DNA of 64,000 bases from JALYOC01 sp036675345 (GTDB taxonomy: Bacteria > Myxococcota > Myxococcia > Myxococcales > Myxococcaceae). Location: positions 372,001 through 436,000 of the forward strand of contig JAKFFE010000018.1 in assembly GCA_036675345.1 (NCBI GenBank), in the 5' to 3' direction. The position numbers were made by a program, and so were the translations under genes. Below, piece after piece: positions 53,271 through 62,435 of this stretch. How positions within the stretch are numbered: the stretch's first letter is position 1; each line of letters starts with the position of its first letter. The notes beneath the pieces were generated by a model that worked only from the letters and a program-made list of their open reading frames with translations, was not told the DNA's origin and did not search any database.

Positions 53271-55545
53271 AGCGGCACCCACCGCTGGGGCCGCCGTCCA
53301 CGCCCCCGTCCAGCGGCGGGGGACAGGACATGCTGCCGCCCTCCACCGGGTAGCTCTGGGGGTAGGAGGTCAGCGCGGTGCGCAGGGTGTAGCCGACCGG
53401 CTGGTGCGCCACCCGGTCGTGGGCGGACACCTCCACGTAGAGCTTGCCGCCCCGGACGAAGCGGGGCTCGAAGCAGAAGCACCCGTAGGCGGCGGCGGTG
53501 GTGGTGGTGGACGAGGCGCCCACCTGCCGCTGCCAGGCGGGCTGCAGCGCGCCGGGGTTGGCGTGCCAGGAGGTGACCTCCGCGTCGCTGAAGGCCAGCA
53601 CCAGCGGGCCGGCGGGAGCGGTGGGCACCAGGGTGCAGGAACCGCCGTCCAGCCGATCCCCGTCACAGAAGGTGACCTCCACCCCCAGCTCGAACGGCTG
53701 GCCACCGTCGTAGTGGGCCACCGTCCACTCCAGCTCCCAGGTCCGGTCCAGCGGGCCGGCCGCGGGATCCTGGGCCGGGAGGGTGAACTCGTAGAGGTCC
53801 ACATCCGAGGGCACCGCGTCGTAGTCGCCGATCCCGCGGACCCCCAGGCCGTCCACCACCAGGTCCGGATTCACGATCCGTCCGTGACCATGGGAGATCG
53901 TGCCGGAGACGTTGCTGGCCCCGGCCGGCGGGCTGGGGAAGCTGGCGCTGGTGGGGAGATCCTCGGTCATCGCCACCACCGCCCGCTGTTCCACCGCGCC
54001 GGTGAAGCGGCCCGCCTCGTCGGCGTCCGAACGCCAGCGGACCTCCAGCTGGTAGTCCCGGTCGTCCGCCCAGTCGTTGCCCAGATCCTGCACCAGCAGG
54101 TACCAGCTGCGAGCGGAGGCGGCGGGGGGCACGAACACCCGCCCCTCGAAGTTCTTCAACCCCGGGTGCTCCGGGCCCTCCGCCCGCAGCGACTGCAGGC
54201 AGCGCGGGGGGTCGTAGTTGTTGCACATCGTCTCCACCAGGTCGGAGAAGGCCGCGCTCTCCGAGGTCAGGTAGCCGGCGGGGCACACCCCGGCGGAGGG
54301 GGTGCGGCAGGCCACCGCCGCCTCGGGCACGGTGGGAAACCCGGTGATCTCCGAGAACAGCTGCACCTGGCGATCGGGGAGCTCCGACAGCGGAGCGAAC
54401 CGGCCACCGGCGGCCAGCGGGCTGACCCGGTAGGTGAGCACGGTGGGCGCGGCGTGGGCCGGCAGATCGATCCGGAACCACTCCGGGTCCGGCACGTGAT
54501 CCAGCCGGCCGGTGAGGGTGACCGCCGCCGCCTCCGGCGCGGTGAGGGTGATCACCCTGGCCTGGGCCCGGGTGTCGTTGGGTTCAGTGGGGTCCACCTC
54601 GTCCAACAGGCGCAGCTCCAGCCGGTACTGGTAGGTCTGATCCCCGGGGACCGGCCTCGGATCGTCGATCCGCTTGTAGCCCTTCACCGCCACCGTCCAC
54701 AGCCCGGGCTGCGCCAGCCGGGCGGTGGCCTCCTCCACCGCCTCGAACTCGCCGCCGGCGCGGACCACGTTCTCGGAGATCGGGGTGCCGTCCGGCGCGC
54801 TGAGCACGAACATCAGCCGGTAGGGCGGCGGAGGGCTGCGCAGCGGGGCGGTGAGGCGGACGTGGAGGATCTTCCGCGGCCCGGAGGGAGCGGGGATGTT
54901 CACCGAATACAGATCCACGTCATTGGCCACCGTCAGCAGCCCGGTCTGGAAGCCGGCGCCGGTGCCGTCCAGGGGGATCGCGGTGGCGGTCTGGTCGTTG
55001 GGCTCGTTGGCGTCGCTGTCCACGAACCGCTCCACCGTCAGGGTGTAGGGCTGGCGGTTGTCGAAGTTGGGGCGGGAGGGGTTGGCCCGCTCGTCGGAGA
55101 CCTGGACCAGCAGCCGGGTGGGCTGGGTGGTGGGGAACGGGAAGGTCAGCTCCACCGCCCGGGGGGCGCCCTGCCCGTGATCGTCGATCACCCGGCCAAT
55201 CGCTTGCCCGGGGGTGCCGTCATCGTTCATCCGCAGCACGTTGAGGGTCAGGTTCACCGCGGTCTGGGGCACGTTGTAGATGCCGCGCACCTTCACCAGG
55301 TCGCGCACGGTCAGCCCGGCGGGCAGCTCGATCCGGAACCAGTCCACGTCGTCGGCGGTGCCCACGTAGTCGGTGACCGCGGTCCCGGTGGTGGGCAGGT
55401 TGCACTCCGCCTTGTTCCGCGCGTCCTCCACCGTGTTGCAGGGATCGGGAAGCGGGACCCCGGCGTCGGGATCGACGGTGGGGTCCGGACAGCCGGTCAG
55501 CGCCAGCAGCGCGCCGGCCAGCAGGGTCGAGGTGCGAAGGTTCAA
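53260..55545 (-). CDS. Large lipoprotein with pre-peptidase-like repeats
   Basis: A 761-residue protein. The TTG start at 55545 has GAGGA upstream and the signal peptide (NLRTSTLLAGALLALTGC) follows. At least four beta-sandwich repeats end in the DxDWFRIxLP pattern typical of bacterial pre-peptidase C-terminal domains (TADDVDWFRIELPAG, NDVDLYSVNIPAP, VPDPEWFRIDLPAH, PSDVDLYEFTLPA). The C-terminus has a Gly/Asp and Cys tail. It is 15 bp downstream of the VWA gene, so it is cotranscribed. No protease domain is present. Confidence 0.89.
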   Translation of the reverse strand: MNLRTSTLLAGALLALTGCPDPTVDPDAGVPLPDPCNTVEDARNKAECNLPTTGTAVTDYVGTADDVDWFRIELPAGLTVRDLVKVRGIYNVPQTAVNLTLNVLRMNDDGTPGQAIGRVIDDHGQGAPRAVELTFPFPTTQPTRLLVQVSDERANPSRPNFDNRQPYTLTVERFVDSDANEPNDQTATAIPLDGTGAGFQTGLLTVANDVDLYSVNIPAPSGPRKILHVRLTAPLRSPPPPYRLMFVLSAPDGTPISENVVRAGGEFEAVEEATARLAQPGLWTVAVKGYKRIDDPRPVPGDQTYQYRLELRLLDEVDPTEPNDTRAQARVITLTAPEAAAVTLTGRLDHVPDPEWFRIDLPAHAAPTVLTYRVSPLAAGGRFAPLSELPDRQVQLFSEITGFPTVPEAAVACRTPSAGVCPAGYLTSESAAFSDLVETMCNNYDPPRCLQSLRAEGPEHPGLKNFEGRVFVPPAASARSWYLLVQDLGNDWADDRDYQLEVRWRSDADEAGRFTGAVEQRAVVAMTEDLPTSASFPSPPAGASNVSGTISHGHGRIVNPDLVVDGLGVRGIGDYDAVPSDVDLYEFTLPAQDPAAGPLDRTWELEWTVAHYDGGQPFELGVEVTFCDGDRLDGGSCTLVPTAPAGPLVLAFSDAEVTSWHANPGALQPAWQRQVGASSTTTTAAAYGCFCFEPRFVRGGKLYVEVSAHDRVAHQPVGYTLRTALTSYPQSYPVEGGSMSCPPPLDGGVDGGPSGGCRFTD

Positions 55546-55560
55546 GATCAGTGTCCTCTT

Positions 55561-57327
55561 CTAGAGTCCGCCGTCGGGACCGCAGCGATCCTGCAGCTGG
55601 TCGGGTTCGACGTAGATCACCCCGTCCACCGGCCACTTGATGCCACCCACCGGATAGCGGGGCTCGAAGGTTCGAAAGCCGCGCACCTGGGTCCGGGCGC
55701 CGGGATCATCTGCGGGGACCATGGCCACGGTCAGGTACAGCTCGTTGTGGCCGCGTCCCTGGACCAGCCCGCCGTCGGGGCGGACCCCGGCGTCGGTGCC
55801 CGGCACCCCCGCATCCCAGGCGATGGGCAGGGTGTCGGCGAGCAGGACGTTGTCCACCGCGAACAAGTAGCACTGGCGCCCCTGGGGATCGATCGGCCCA
55901 TCCGCCTCCACCCAGTAGCGGTAGGCGCGCTGGGTGAGCAATTCGGAGTCGGTGACCGCGGGATCCATGTGCATCCGGGCCTCGCCGCGGTTGAGCACCC
56001 CGTCGGTGTCCGGATCCTCCTCCAGGTCCCGGCTGGCGCCCTGGAGCCGGATCAGCCACTCGATGGAGTCGGCGATCCCATCCCGGTCGCTGTCGGTGAG
56101 CCGGGCGTTGGTGCCCACCAGCTGCTCGTCGCAGTCCAGCAGGCCATCGCAGTCGCTGTCGGCGGCGCGCAGCGGGAGCGGGCAGCCGGGATCCAGCCCG
56201 CCACCGTCGGCGTCGGCGATCTGGGTGGGGTCGAAGTCGGCGCCCAGGGCGGCGAAGTGGACCTCCACCCCATCGGAGAAGCCGTCTCCGTCGGTGTCCT
56301 TGCGCAGCGGGTCGGTCCCCAGCGCCGCCTCCTCCAGGTCGGTCAGCCGGTCCCCGTCGCTGTCCGCCTGATCCAGCGGCGAACCGGCGGGGGCGGACAT
56401 GTTGCTGGCCACCACCTCCTTGACCACCCAGGTGCGCCGCACCTGCCCGAAGTCGAAGTTGAGGAAGTTGATCGGTTCGTTGTTGCGGAAGTCACGGAAG
56501 TCCCCGCCGCCCAGCTCGGCCATCCTCTCCAGCCGCTCGGCGTCCTGGTTGATGATCAGCATCGGGCAGCCGGTGCCGGCGTCGCTGTACAGGTCGCACA
56601 CGCTGCTCACCGGCTGGACCGGGTTGAACACATGGACGGTGTTCATCCGCACGTCGTCCGCCTGCAGCCGCAGCTGCCGGATGCGGGTCACCGCGTCTCC
56701 GAACAACAGCTCGGCGTCCTGGTTGTTGGTGGGGTGTCCGTCGGAGAGGAAGATCACGTTGTAGCGGGAGCGGGCCACCCCGGAGAGGTCGCGCGCGCCG
56801 ATCGAGATGTCGTCGCTGATCAGCGCGTAGATGTCGGAGAGCGCCTTGACGAAGTCGGTGGCGTCCCGGTTGCTGGTGGGGTTCCGGAAGTTGAGGATCT
56901 GCGAGTACAGCCGCTGGCGGGCCGCATCATCCAGGGAGGTGACCGGAACAAAGCCGTCCCGGAGACTCCCGTCCGGGAGGGTGGCCTGGGTCAGATAGGC
57001 GGTGGTGCTGCCGGCGAACAGCATCACCGCGATCGAGATGTCCGGCTCCTGCGGCATGTTGCGCAGCAGCTCCACCACCGCCGCCCCGCGCATCCCGTCC
57101 GGGTCGCTGACCCGCATCGACTGGGAGGCGTCCATGGCGATCAGGATCTTGATCGGCCGGATCACCTCGTTGGTGGCCAGGGTGCAAAAGCGCCCCTCGA
57201 TCGAGACCGCCCGGTCGATGGGCAGATCATCCAGCCTCCGGTCGTCGTGCAGGTAGACGTCGGTGCAGGCCAGGATCAGCAGGGCGCCGGTGAGGACCGC
57301 CAGCGGGACGCGGAAGGGGCGGATCAT
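55561..57327 (-). CDS. VWA-domain lipoprotein with calcium-binding repeats
   Basis: A 588-residue protein. The lipobox LILAC is followed by a von Willebrand A domain (about 58-290) with MIDAS start DASQSMRVS and the NVIFLSDGHPTNN strand. Thrombospondin type 3-like DxDGDxxxD repeats follow (DSDGDRLTDLEEAALG, DTDGDGFSDGVE, DSDRDGIADSIEW). The C-terminal 120 residues are unrecognised. The start overlaps the upstream VWA gene stop as ATGA. It is probably a surface adhesin or part of a complex binding metal and protein ligands. Confidence 0.93.
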   Translation of the reverse strand: MIRPFRVPLAVLTGALLILACTDVYLHDDRRLDDLPIDRAVSIEGRFCTLATNEVIRPIKILIAMDASQSMRVSDPDGMRGAAVVELLRNMPQEPDISIAVMLFAGSTTAYLTQATLPDGSLRDGFVPVTSLDDAARQRLYSQILNFRNPTSNRDATDFVKALSDIYALISDDISIGARDLSGVARSRYNVIFLSDGHPTNNQDAELLFGDAVTRIRQLRLQADDVRMNTVHVFNPVQPVSSVCDLYSDAGTGCPMLIINQDAERLERMAELGGGDFRDFRNNEPINFLNFDFGQVRRTWVVKEVVASNMSAPAGSPLDQADSDGDRLTDLEEAALGTDPLRKDTDGDGFSDGVEVHFAALGADFDPTQIADADGGGLDPGCPLPLRAADSDCDGLLDCDEQLVGTNARLTDSDRDGIADSIEWLIRLQGASRDLEEDPDTDGVLNRGEARMHMDPAVTDSELLTQRAYRYWVEADGPIDPQGRQCYLFAVDNVLLADTLPIAWDAGVPGTDAGVRPDGGLVQGRGHNELYLTVAMVPADDPGARTQVRGFRTFEPRYPVGGIKWPVDGVIYVEPDQLQDRCGPDGGL

Positions 57328-59285
57328 GGGGTCTCACATCCGGTGCGGTAGTCGTCTTCGTTGGCCAGGCGGTCGGCGGTGACGAAGTCGTTGAGGTCCA
57401 GGTCCGGCCCCAGCGGGGAGCGGATCCCGGGCGGGGCGTAGCGCCCCCAGGCGCAGCCCACCGTCCACTCCCCGTAGTCGGAGGTGACCCCGGAGGCGGG
57501 GGCGGAGGAGAACCACACCTTGAACAGGTTCTCTCCGGCCACGGTGCCGGCGTGGGAGGGCGGGGAGACCATTCGCACGTTGCTGACCGCGTAGTCGTAG
57601 CAGGTGGGGTCGGTCTCGCTGCCCCGGGGCTGGGCCACGATCTCGTACTTGTAGCCGTCCCGGTCGAACAGGTCCGCGTCCGGGCGGGTGGGATCGGTCT
57701 GGGCCAGCAGCTCCAGCGCGTCGGAGATCCCATCCCCGTCGGTGTCCAGGGCGTTGGAGTTCCCGGCCAGCAGATTGAGCCGGTAGCGGGCCTCCACCCC
57801 ATCGGGGATCCCGTCGGTGTCGCTGTCCACCAGGCCGGTGTGGCTCTCCAGCAGCGACTCCTCGTATTCGTTCAGCCCGTCGCCGTCGTTGTCGTTGCAG
57901 GTGCACAGCCCGGTGGACAGATCGCAGCCGCGGATGTCCACGCTGTTCCCGGGCACGAAGCCACGGTCGGCGTGCAGCTGTTCGAAGCGGTCGGAGAAGC
58001 AGTCCTGGTCCGAGTCGCCTTCATAGGGGTTGGTGGCCTGGGTGAAGTCGTTGTCCAGCTCGTCCGCCAGCCCATCTCCGTCGCTGTCCGGGATCCGCTT
58101 GTCCCCGAACGGCACCGCGCGCAGGTTCTGCAGCAGCAGCCGCTTGAGCACGTTGGGCGAACGCAGGGACGAGTAGTCCAGCGCGCCCAGCCCCAGGTTC
58201 TGGATGTCCCCGTCCACGAACTCCTGGAACACCCCGTTGCCCATCTGGGCCATCTGCTCCAGCGTCCAGCGGGCAATCTCATGGGCCGCCGCCGGGTAGT
58301 CCGCGGTGGCCACGTTGGGGTAGGTGCCGTAGACGTCCTGGCAGATCGGCCCGCAGTTGCGCACCGCCGCCTCGTTGAACAGCAGCACGGTATGCAGCCG
58401 GATGTCGCCGACGTTGTACTTCTCCTCCAGCTCCATCAGCCGCTCCACGTAGGAGAACAGCTGGTAGTTCTGGTTGCGGTCGGTGCCGGCGACGAAGCCG
58501 GTGATCAAATCGGGAGAGTCCGGGTCCAGCAGGTTGCAGAAGTCCCGGGCGCTGGAGGAGTCCTCCCAGGTCAGCTGGGGACGCTGGTGGTCCGCGTAGC
58601 CGTTGAGGTTGTCGTTGGCCGAGCAGCGCGGGTAGGGGGTGCCGTCGGTGAGGAACACCACCACGTAGCGGGTGCGGGGGAGGATCGCCGGGCGGATGGC
58701 CACCGTGTCCTCGATGTCGGAGGCGATCATCGCGTAGGCGTAGGAGAGCGCGCCCTGGTAGTCGGTGCCCTTGCCCAGCTGGGACTGGAGCAGGCTGACG
58801 TAGGTGTCCAGCGACGGATCGCTGGCAGGGCCGAAGCGATTGTCGGTGGTGACCGGGGGCCAGACGTTCTTCACGTTGGTCTCGAACGGGAGGATCGCCA
58901 GCTCCACGTTGGGCAGCGGCGCGAACTGGGCGATCAGCCGCTGCAGGGCGCGCACCCGCGCCGGCTCGGTGAGCCCGGGGGGGACGATCCCGTCGGTGAC
59001 CAGCTGCTCGCAGAAGCCCGGACTCTCCTGGGCCCCGGGGGGATCGGAGATGCACATCGATCCGGACTGATCGACGACCACCACCACCTTCACCGGAAAG
59101 CCGTCCGCGTCCGGAGGCGGGGTGCACACCGTGCCCCGCACCGTCACCAGCGCGTTGGCGTTGGAGTCCTCGGTGGGTTGAGGTTCCAAGGAGGCCTGGG
59201 TGCAGGCGCCCAGCAACAGCCCCGCAAAACCAACGGCGAGCAGACTGCTCGCCGTGGTCCCGAGTTGCTTCGGGTAAGCGTTCAA
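57324..59285 (-). CDS. VWA-domain lipoprotein with calcium-binding repeats
   Basis: A 653-residue protein. The TTG start at 59285 has GGGGAG upstream. The lipobox is LLGAC. The VWA domain (about 63-320) has an intact MIDAS (VVVDQSGSMCISD) and the VVVFLTDGTPYPR strand. Type 3-like repeats follow (DSDGDGLADELD, NDNDGDGLNEYEE, DSDTDGIPDGVE, DTDGDGISDALE). It is paired with the next VWA gene by an ATGA overlap. Surface-exposed by inference. Confidence 0.93.
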   Translation of the reverse strand: MNAYPKQLGTTASSLLAVGFAGLLLGACTQASLEPQPTEDSNANALVTVRGTVCTPPPDADGFPVKVVVVVDQSGSMCISDPPGAQESPGFCEQLVTDGIVPPGLTEPARVRALQRLIAQFAPLPNVELAILPFETNVKNVWPPVTTDNRFGPASDPSLDTYVSLLQSQLGKGTDYQGALSYAYAMIASDIEDTVAIRPAILPRTRYVVVFLTDGTPYPRCSANDNLNGYADHQRPQLTWEDSSSARDFCNLLDPDSPDLITGFVAGTDRNQNYQLFSYVERLMELEEKYNVGDIRLHTVLLFNEAAVRNCGPICQDVYGTYPNVATADYPAAAHEIARWTLEQMAQMGNGVFQEFVDGDIQNLGLGALDYSSLRSPNVLKRLLLQNLRAVPFGDKRIPDSDGDGLADELDNDFTQATNPYEGDSDQDCFSDRFEQLHADRGFVPGNSVDIRGCDLSTGLCTCNDNDGDGLNEYEESLLESHTGLVDSDTDGIPDGVEARYRLNLLAGNSNALDTDGDGISDALELLAQTDPTRPDADLFDRDGYKYEIVAQPRGSETDPTCYDYAVSNVRMVSPPSHAGTVAGENLFKVWFSSAPASGVTSDYGEWTVGCAWGRYAPPGIRSPLGPDLDLNDFVTADRLANEDDYRTGCETP

Positions 59286-59309
59286 GTGTCTCTCCCCTGG
59301 GGGAAGCAG

Positions 59310-60644
59310 CTACTGCCGCCGACGGCGGAGCTGGAGCAGCGCCAGGACTCCAAAGGCCAGCGCGGAGATCGGGCCGCCGGCCGCGGCGCCACAGGCGAAC
59401 AGCGAGTTGGGCTGCACGTCCAGCTTGAGCACCGAGACCGACTGGATCTGGTCCGGGTAGACGCGATCCGCGAACACCAGCTTGCTGGTGAGCTGCAGCT
59501 CGTACTCGCCGTCCACATCCGGGGTGAAGTTGGGGACGCTCTGGTCAAGGTAGGCGTACTGCCAGTGACGGCTCAGCGCGACGGCGCCCACCGGGTTCTC
59601 GATGGTGGCGCGAGACCCTTCCGGCCGGCGGGTCACGGTCCAAGTGTACTCGATGCCCTGGTCGTTGCGGTTGGCGAACAGTGGGGGCCGAACCTTCTCC
59701 CCCACCCGGACCGCCAGCTGACCACCCGCGTGCACGGTGAAGGGCAGCAGTGGATCCAGACAGTCGTCGGGGGCCGCGCCATTGACCACGAAGCAGTAGC
59801 GGGCGTCGCAGATGTCGCCGCGCAGGTCGGAGTCGTCGTCCACCTGGTCCGGGTTGGGCTTGGTGGAGCAGTTGTCGCGCTCGTTGAAGATGCCGTCGTT
59901 GTCCATGTCGGTGTCGCAGGCGTCACCGAGCAGGTCCGCCTCGGGGGCGTCCTTGTCCGAGTTCTCCTGCCCGCTGTTGAAGATCTCCGGGCAGTTGTCG
60001 TAGGCGTTGGCGATGCCGTCCCCGTCGCTGTCCTGCTTGCAGCGGGAGGGATCGGGGATCACCGACTGGTCGGCGTTGGCGATCTCCGGGCAGCTGTCCA
60101 CCGAGTCCTCGTAGCCGTCACCGTCGTCGTCGGTGTCGCAGGCGTCACCCTCGCCGTCGGAGTTGGTGTCCACCTGGGAGGCGTTGGGCATCCGCTCGCA
60201 GTTGTCGTCGCCATCCAGCGCGCCGTCGTTGTCGTCGTCGGTGTCGCAGACGTCGCCCTGGCGATCACCGTCGGTGTCCAGCTGGGTCTGGTTGGAGGCC
60301 GCGGCGCAGTTGTCGCAGGCGTCGCCCACCCCGTCGCCGTCGCCGTCGGTCTGCTCGCGGTTGGAGACGAACGGGCAGTTGTCCCGGTCATCCGCCTTGC
60401 CGTCGGCGTCCGCGTCGTCGGTATAGGAGAGGGTGGTGCCGTCGTCGGTGTAGGCCACCCACACCGAGCAGCCGCAGCCACAACCGCAGCCGCCGCCCTC
60501 TTCCTTGGGCCGGCCACAGGAGTCACCCAGACACTCCGGGTTGTCCCCGCTGTTGGTCTGCGCCTGGACGGGCACGGGAACGACAAAGGTCAGGGCTGCC
60601 AGCAGGGCACCGAAGGTCGCGGCGGAACGGTATTTGGTCATCAC
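59310..60644 (-). CDS. Thrombospondin type 3 repeat protein with MYXO-CTERM sorting tail
   Basis: A 444-residue protein. It has a Sec signal peptide (AATFGALLAALTFVVPVPVQAQ) and a Cys-Gly cluster (GCGCGCGC). Six or more thrombospondin type 3 calcium-binding repeats follow (DGDGVGDACDNC, DTDGDRQGDVCDTDDDNDG, DTNSDGEGDACDTDDD). Then comes a ~150-residue beta-rich domain and a C-terminal tail: Cys at about 418, a short hydrophobic helix (ISALAFGVLALLQL) and four basic residues. This is the MYXO-CTERM form that attaches proteins to the cell surface in myxobacteria. ATG at 60644, with GAGGAGG upstream. Confidence 0.94.
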   Translation of the reverse strand: MMTKYRSAATFGALLAALTFVVPVPVQAQTNSGDNPECLGDSCGRPKEEGGGCGCGCGCSVWVAYTDDGTTLSYTDDADADGKADDRDNCPFVSNREQTDGDGDGVGDACDNCAAASNQTQLDTDGDRQGDVCDTDDDNDGALDGDDNCERMPNASQVDTNSDGEGDACDTDDDGDGYEDSVDSCPEIANADQSVIPDPSRCKQDSDGDGIANAYDNCPEIFNSGQENSDKDAPEADLLGDACDTDMDNDGIFNERDNCSTKPNPDQVDDDSDLRGDICDARYCFVVNGAAPDDCLDPLLPFTVHAGGQLAVRVGEKVRPPLFANRNDQGIEYTWTVTRRPEGSRATIENPVGAVALSRHWQYAYLDQSVPNFTPDVDGEYELQLTSKLVFADRVYPDQIQSVSVLKLDVQPNSLFACGAAAGGPISALAFGVLALLQLRRRRQ

Positions 60645-60658
60645 TGAATGCCTCCTCG

Positions 60659-60690
60659 GGGTGGGTCCCTAGCAAGGGACGATCCCACCC
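60659..60690 (-). promoter_or_regulatory. Stem-loop in the leader of the MYXO-CTERM gene
   Basis: A two-part hairpin lies just upstream of the ribosome site: GGGTGGG/CCCACCC (60659-60665, 60684-60690) with an inner TCCCT/AGGGA (60666-60670, 60675-60679) and a 4-base bulge. It could stabilise the mRNA or regulate translation of an abundant surface protein. Base pairing is seen; function is inferred. Confidence 0.5.
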
Positions 60691-60768
60691 GTGGATGGGG
60701 ATTTAGCTGAATGGATTCCGCGGGTTGCGATCCGGCACGCCGCCGGACCCGGTGAGGTGTGGTGTGGA

Positions 60769-60788
60769 CCCCACTCCCCGGAGTGGGG
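60769..60788 (-). terminator. Hairpin after the VWA-like gene, possible terminator
   Basis: CCCCACTCC and GGAGTGGGG form a perfect 9-bp arm pair around two bases, 24 bp after the stop of the gene ending at 60812. No T-run follows, so it is either a weak terminator or mRNA protection. It separates that gene from the downstream operon. Confidence 0.45.
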
Positions 60789-60811
60789 GGTGGGCCCCAC
60801 AGTGCGCGGGC

Positions 60812-62404
60812 TCAGAGGCCGAGGACAAACCCGTCGTTCTCCATCGGGATCAGCCCCGAGGGGTCGCGGGTGGGCGGGGTGAAGAGGATCTGCTGGATCT
60901 TCAGCGAGCTGACCCCGGCCCCGCGCGGATCATTGGCCCGGCCGCTCTGGAAGTAGAGGTAGACGTCGTTGGTCCCGGCAGGGGTGTCAACGTTGGATGG
61001 ATTGATCCGCCCCTGGGTCTGCCGCAGCCCCACGTTGCTGACCCGCAGCGAATAGCAGACCCGGGCATCCACGGTGGGCTCGGCGTCCTCGCGGTCGTAG
61101 CCGTAGCCGTGCTCGGAGCGGAAGGCGCCATCGGCGGAGAGCGGGTCGGAGTGCTGCTCGACCTCGGCCATGTTGCTGGCCCCGTCGCCGTCGGTGTCCG
61201 CCAGATCCTCGGGGACCAGCGGGTTGGAGCCCAGCAGCGCCTCCACCAGATCCGGCACGGTGTCCGCGTCGGTGTCGCCCATACAGGAGTTGGTGCCCAG
61301 CACCCGCTCCTCGCAGTTGTTGAGCCGATCCCCGTCGGTGTCCTGGAACGGGTTGCAGCCGGTGAGGGTGTTGGGAGTCAGCGGATCCATCCCCATCCGC
61401 CGCTCGATCCCGTCCATCAACTGATCGCCGTCGGTGTCCGGGTTGCGGGGATCCAGCCCGTCCACCTCGTCGTCGTCGGCCAGCCCGTCCCCGTCGGAGT
61501 CGGTCAGCTCCTCCCCGGCCCGGGAGATGGCGTTGCGGTTGAAGGCGATCATCCGCTTGAGGATCAGCTGCCGCTGCAAGGAGGCGTAGTTGAGGCTGGA
61601 GAGCACCGCCGGAAGATTGTCCGGGCTCACCACCCGGGGGGTGGTGCCGCCCACCCGGGAGATCGCCTCCAGCTGCTCCATCACGCTTGGGTCGGCGGCG
61701 CTGCCGGTCTGGACGTAGATCGGCTGGAGGGTGACCTCGCCGGCGGCGCGGCTCTGCACCAGGTCGGTGAGGGTGGAGGCCACCTCGGTCAGCTCGCAGA
61801 CGCTGCAGGCCTCGCGGGTGCCCATCAGGTCACAGCGGGGAGTGATGTCCGCGTTGAACTCCGGGTTGGCGCAGCTGGAGTCCGGCTGCAGCACCAGCAG
61901 CACCACCACGTAGCGGGTGCGCCCCACCGTGCCCTTGCAGGAGGACTGCATGTCCCCGGAGAGGATGCTGCGGGAGAGGCGCAGCGGCGCGCGGACCGAG
62001 ATCGGCCCCTGCTCCTGGTAGCTGGCGTACTGCTGGATGCCGTTGGCGAACGCGGTCCCATCCTCGAAGCTGCCCACCAGGCCGCTGGCCACCGAGTGGT
62101 AGGCCACCAGCCCGAACTTGAGGTGCGGCAGCGAGTACTGCGCGGCCACCGCGTTGAGCGCCTCGGTGATCCGCCCCACCACGTCCGAGGGCACGCCCTC
62201 CCCGCCCTGGATGGCGAACATCACCTTGGTGGGGAACACCTCTCCCGCCGCCTGGGGGACGCACAGCTGGCCCAGGAAGCTGGCCCGATCCGGGCGGCCG
62301 GGTCCCTTGTCGTCCAGCGCGTAGAGGCCCGCGTCGGTACACGACGCGGTAGCCGTCGCCAGGGCGACGAGGACCGGCAGGACCAGGGAGCGGGAGGTGC
62401 GCAC
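60812..62404 (-). CDS. VWA-like lipoprotein with degraded metal site and calcium-binding repeats
   Basis: A 530-residue protein, GTG start. The lipobox is TASC. The first half resembles the VWA domains of the two downstream lipoproteins (RYVVVLLVLQPDSS, HLKFGLVAYHS). At the MIDAS position it reads FAIQGGEG instead of DxSGS, so the metal site is lost. Type 3-like repeats follow (DSDGDGLADDDE, DTDGDQLMDGIE, DTDGDRLNNCEE, DTDGDGASNMAE). It lies 167 bp upstream of the MYXO-CTERM gene on the same strand and has the same layout. A structural, non-metal-binding partner is the simplest guess. Confidence 0.9.
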   Translation of the reverse strand: MRTSRSLVLPVLVALATATASCTDAGLYALDDKGPGRPDRASFLGQLCVPQAAGEVFPTKVMFAIQGGEGVPSDVVGRITEALNAVAAQYSLPHLKFGLVAYHSVASGLVGSFEDGTAFANGIQQYASYQEQGPISVRAPLRLSRSILSGDMQSSCKGTVGRTRYVVVLLVLQPDSSCANPEFNADITPRCDLMGTREACSVCELTEVASTLTDLVQSRAAGEVTLQPIYVQTGSAADPSVMEQLEAISRVGGTTPRVVSPDNLPAVLSSLNYASLQRQLILKRMIAFNRNAISRAGEELTDSDGDGLADDDEVDGLDPRNPDTDGDQLMDGIERRMGMDPLTPNTLTGCNPFQDTDGDRLNNCEERVLGTNSCMGDTDADTVPDLVEALLGSNPLVPEDLADTDGDGASNMAEVEQHSDPLSADGAFRSEHGYGYDREDAEPTVDARVCYSLRVSNVGLRQTQGRINPSNVDTPAGTNDVYLYFQSGRANDPRGAGVSSLKIQQILFTPPTRDPSGLIPMENDGFVLGL

Positions 62405-62435
62405 GGGAAGTGAGCCTACGTCCGGCGGGCGGAAA

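Noticed and set aside
53110..57351. 1413-codon plus-strand open frame
   Set aside because: Antisense to the pre-peptidase and VWA lipoprotein genes, with shadow composition.
57552..60647. 1031-codon plus-strand open frame
   Set aside because: Antisense to the VWA and MYXO-CTERM genes, with no domain.
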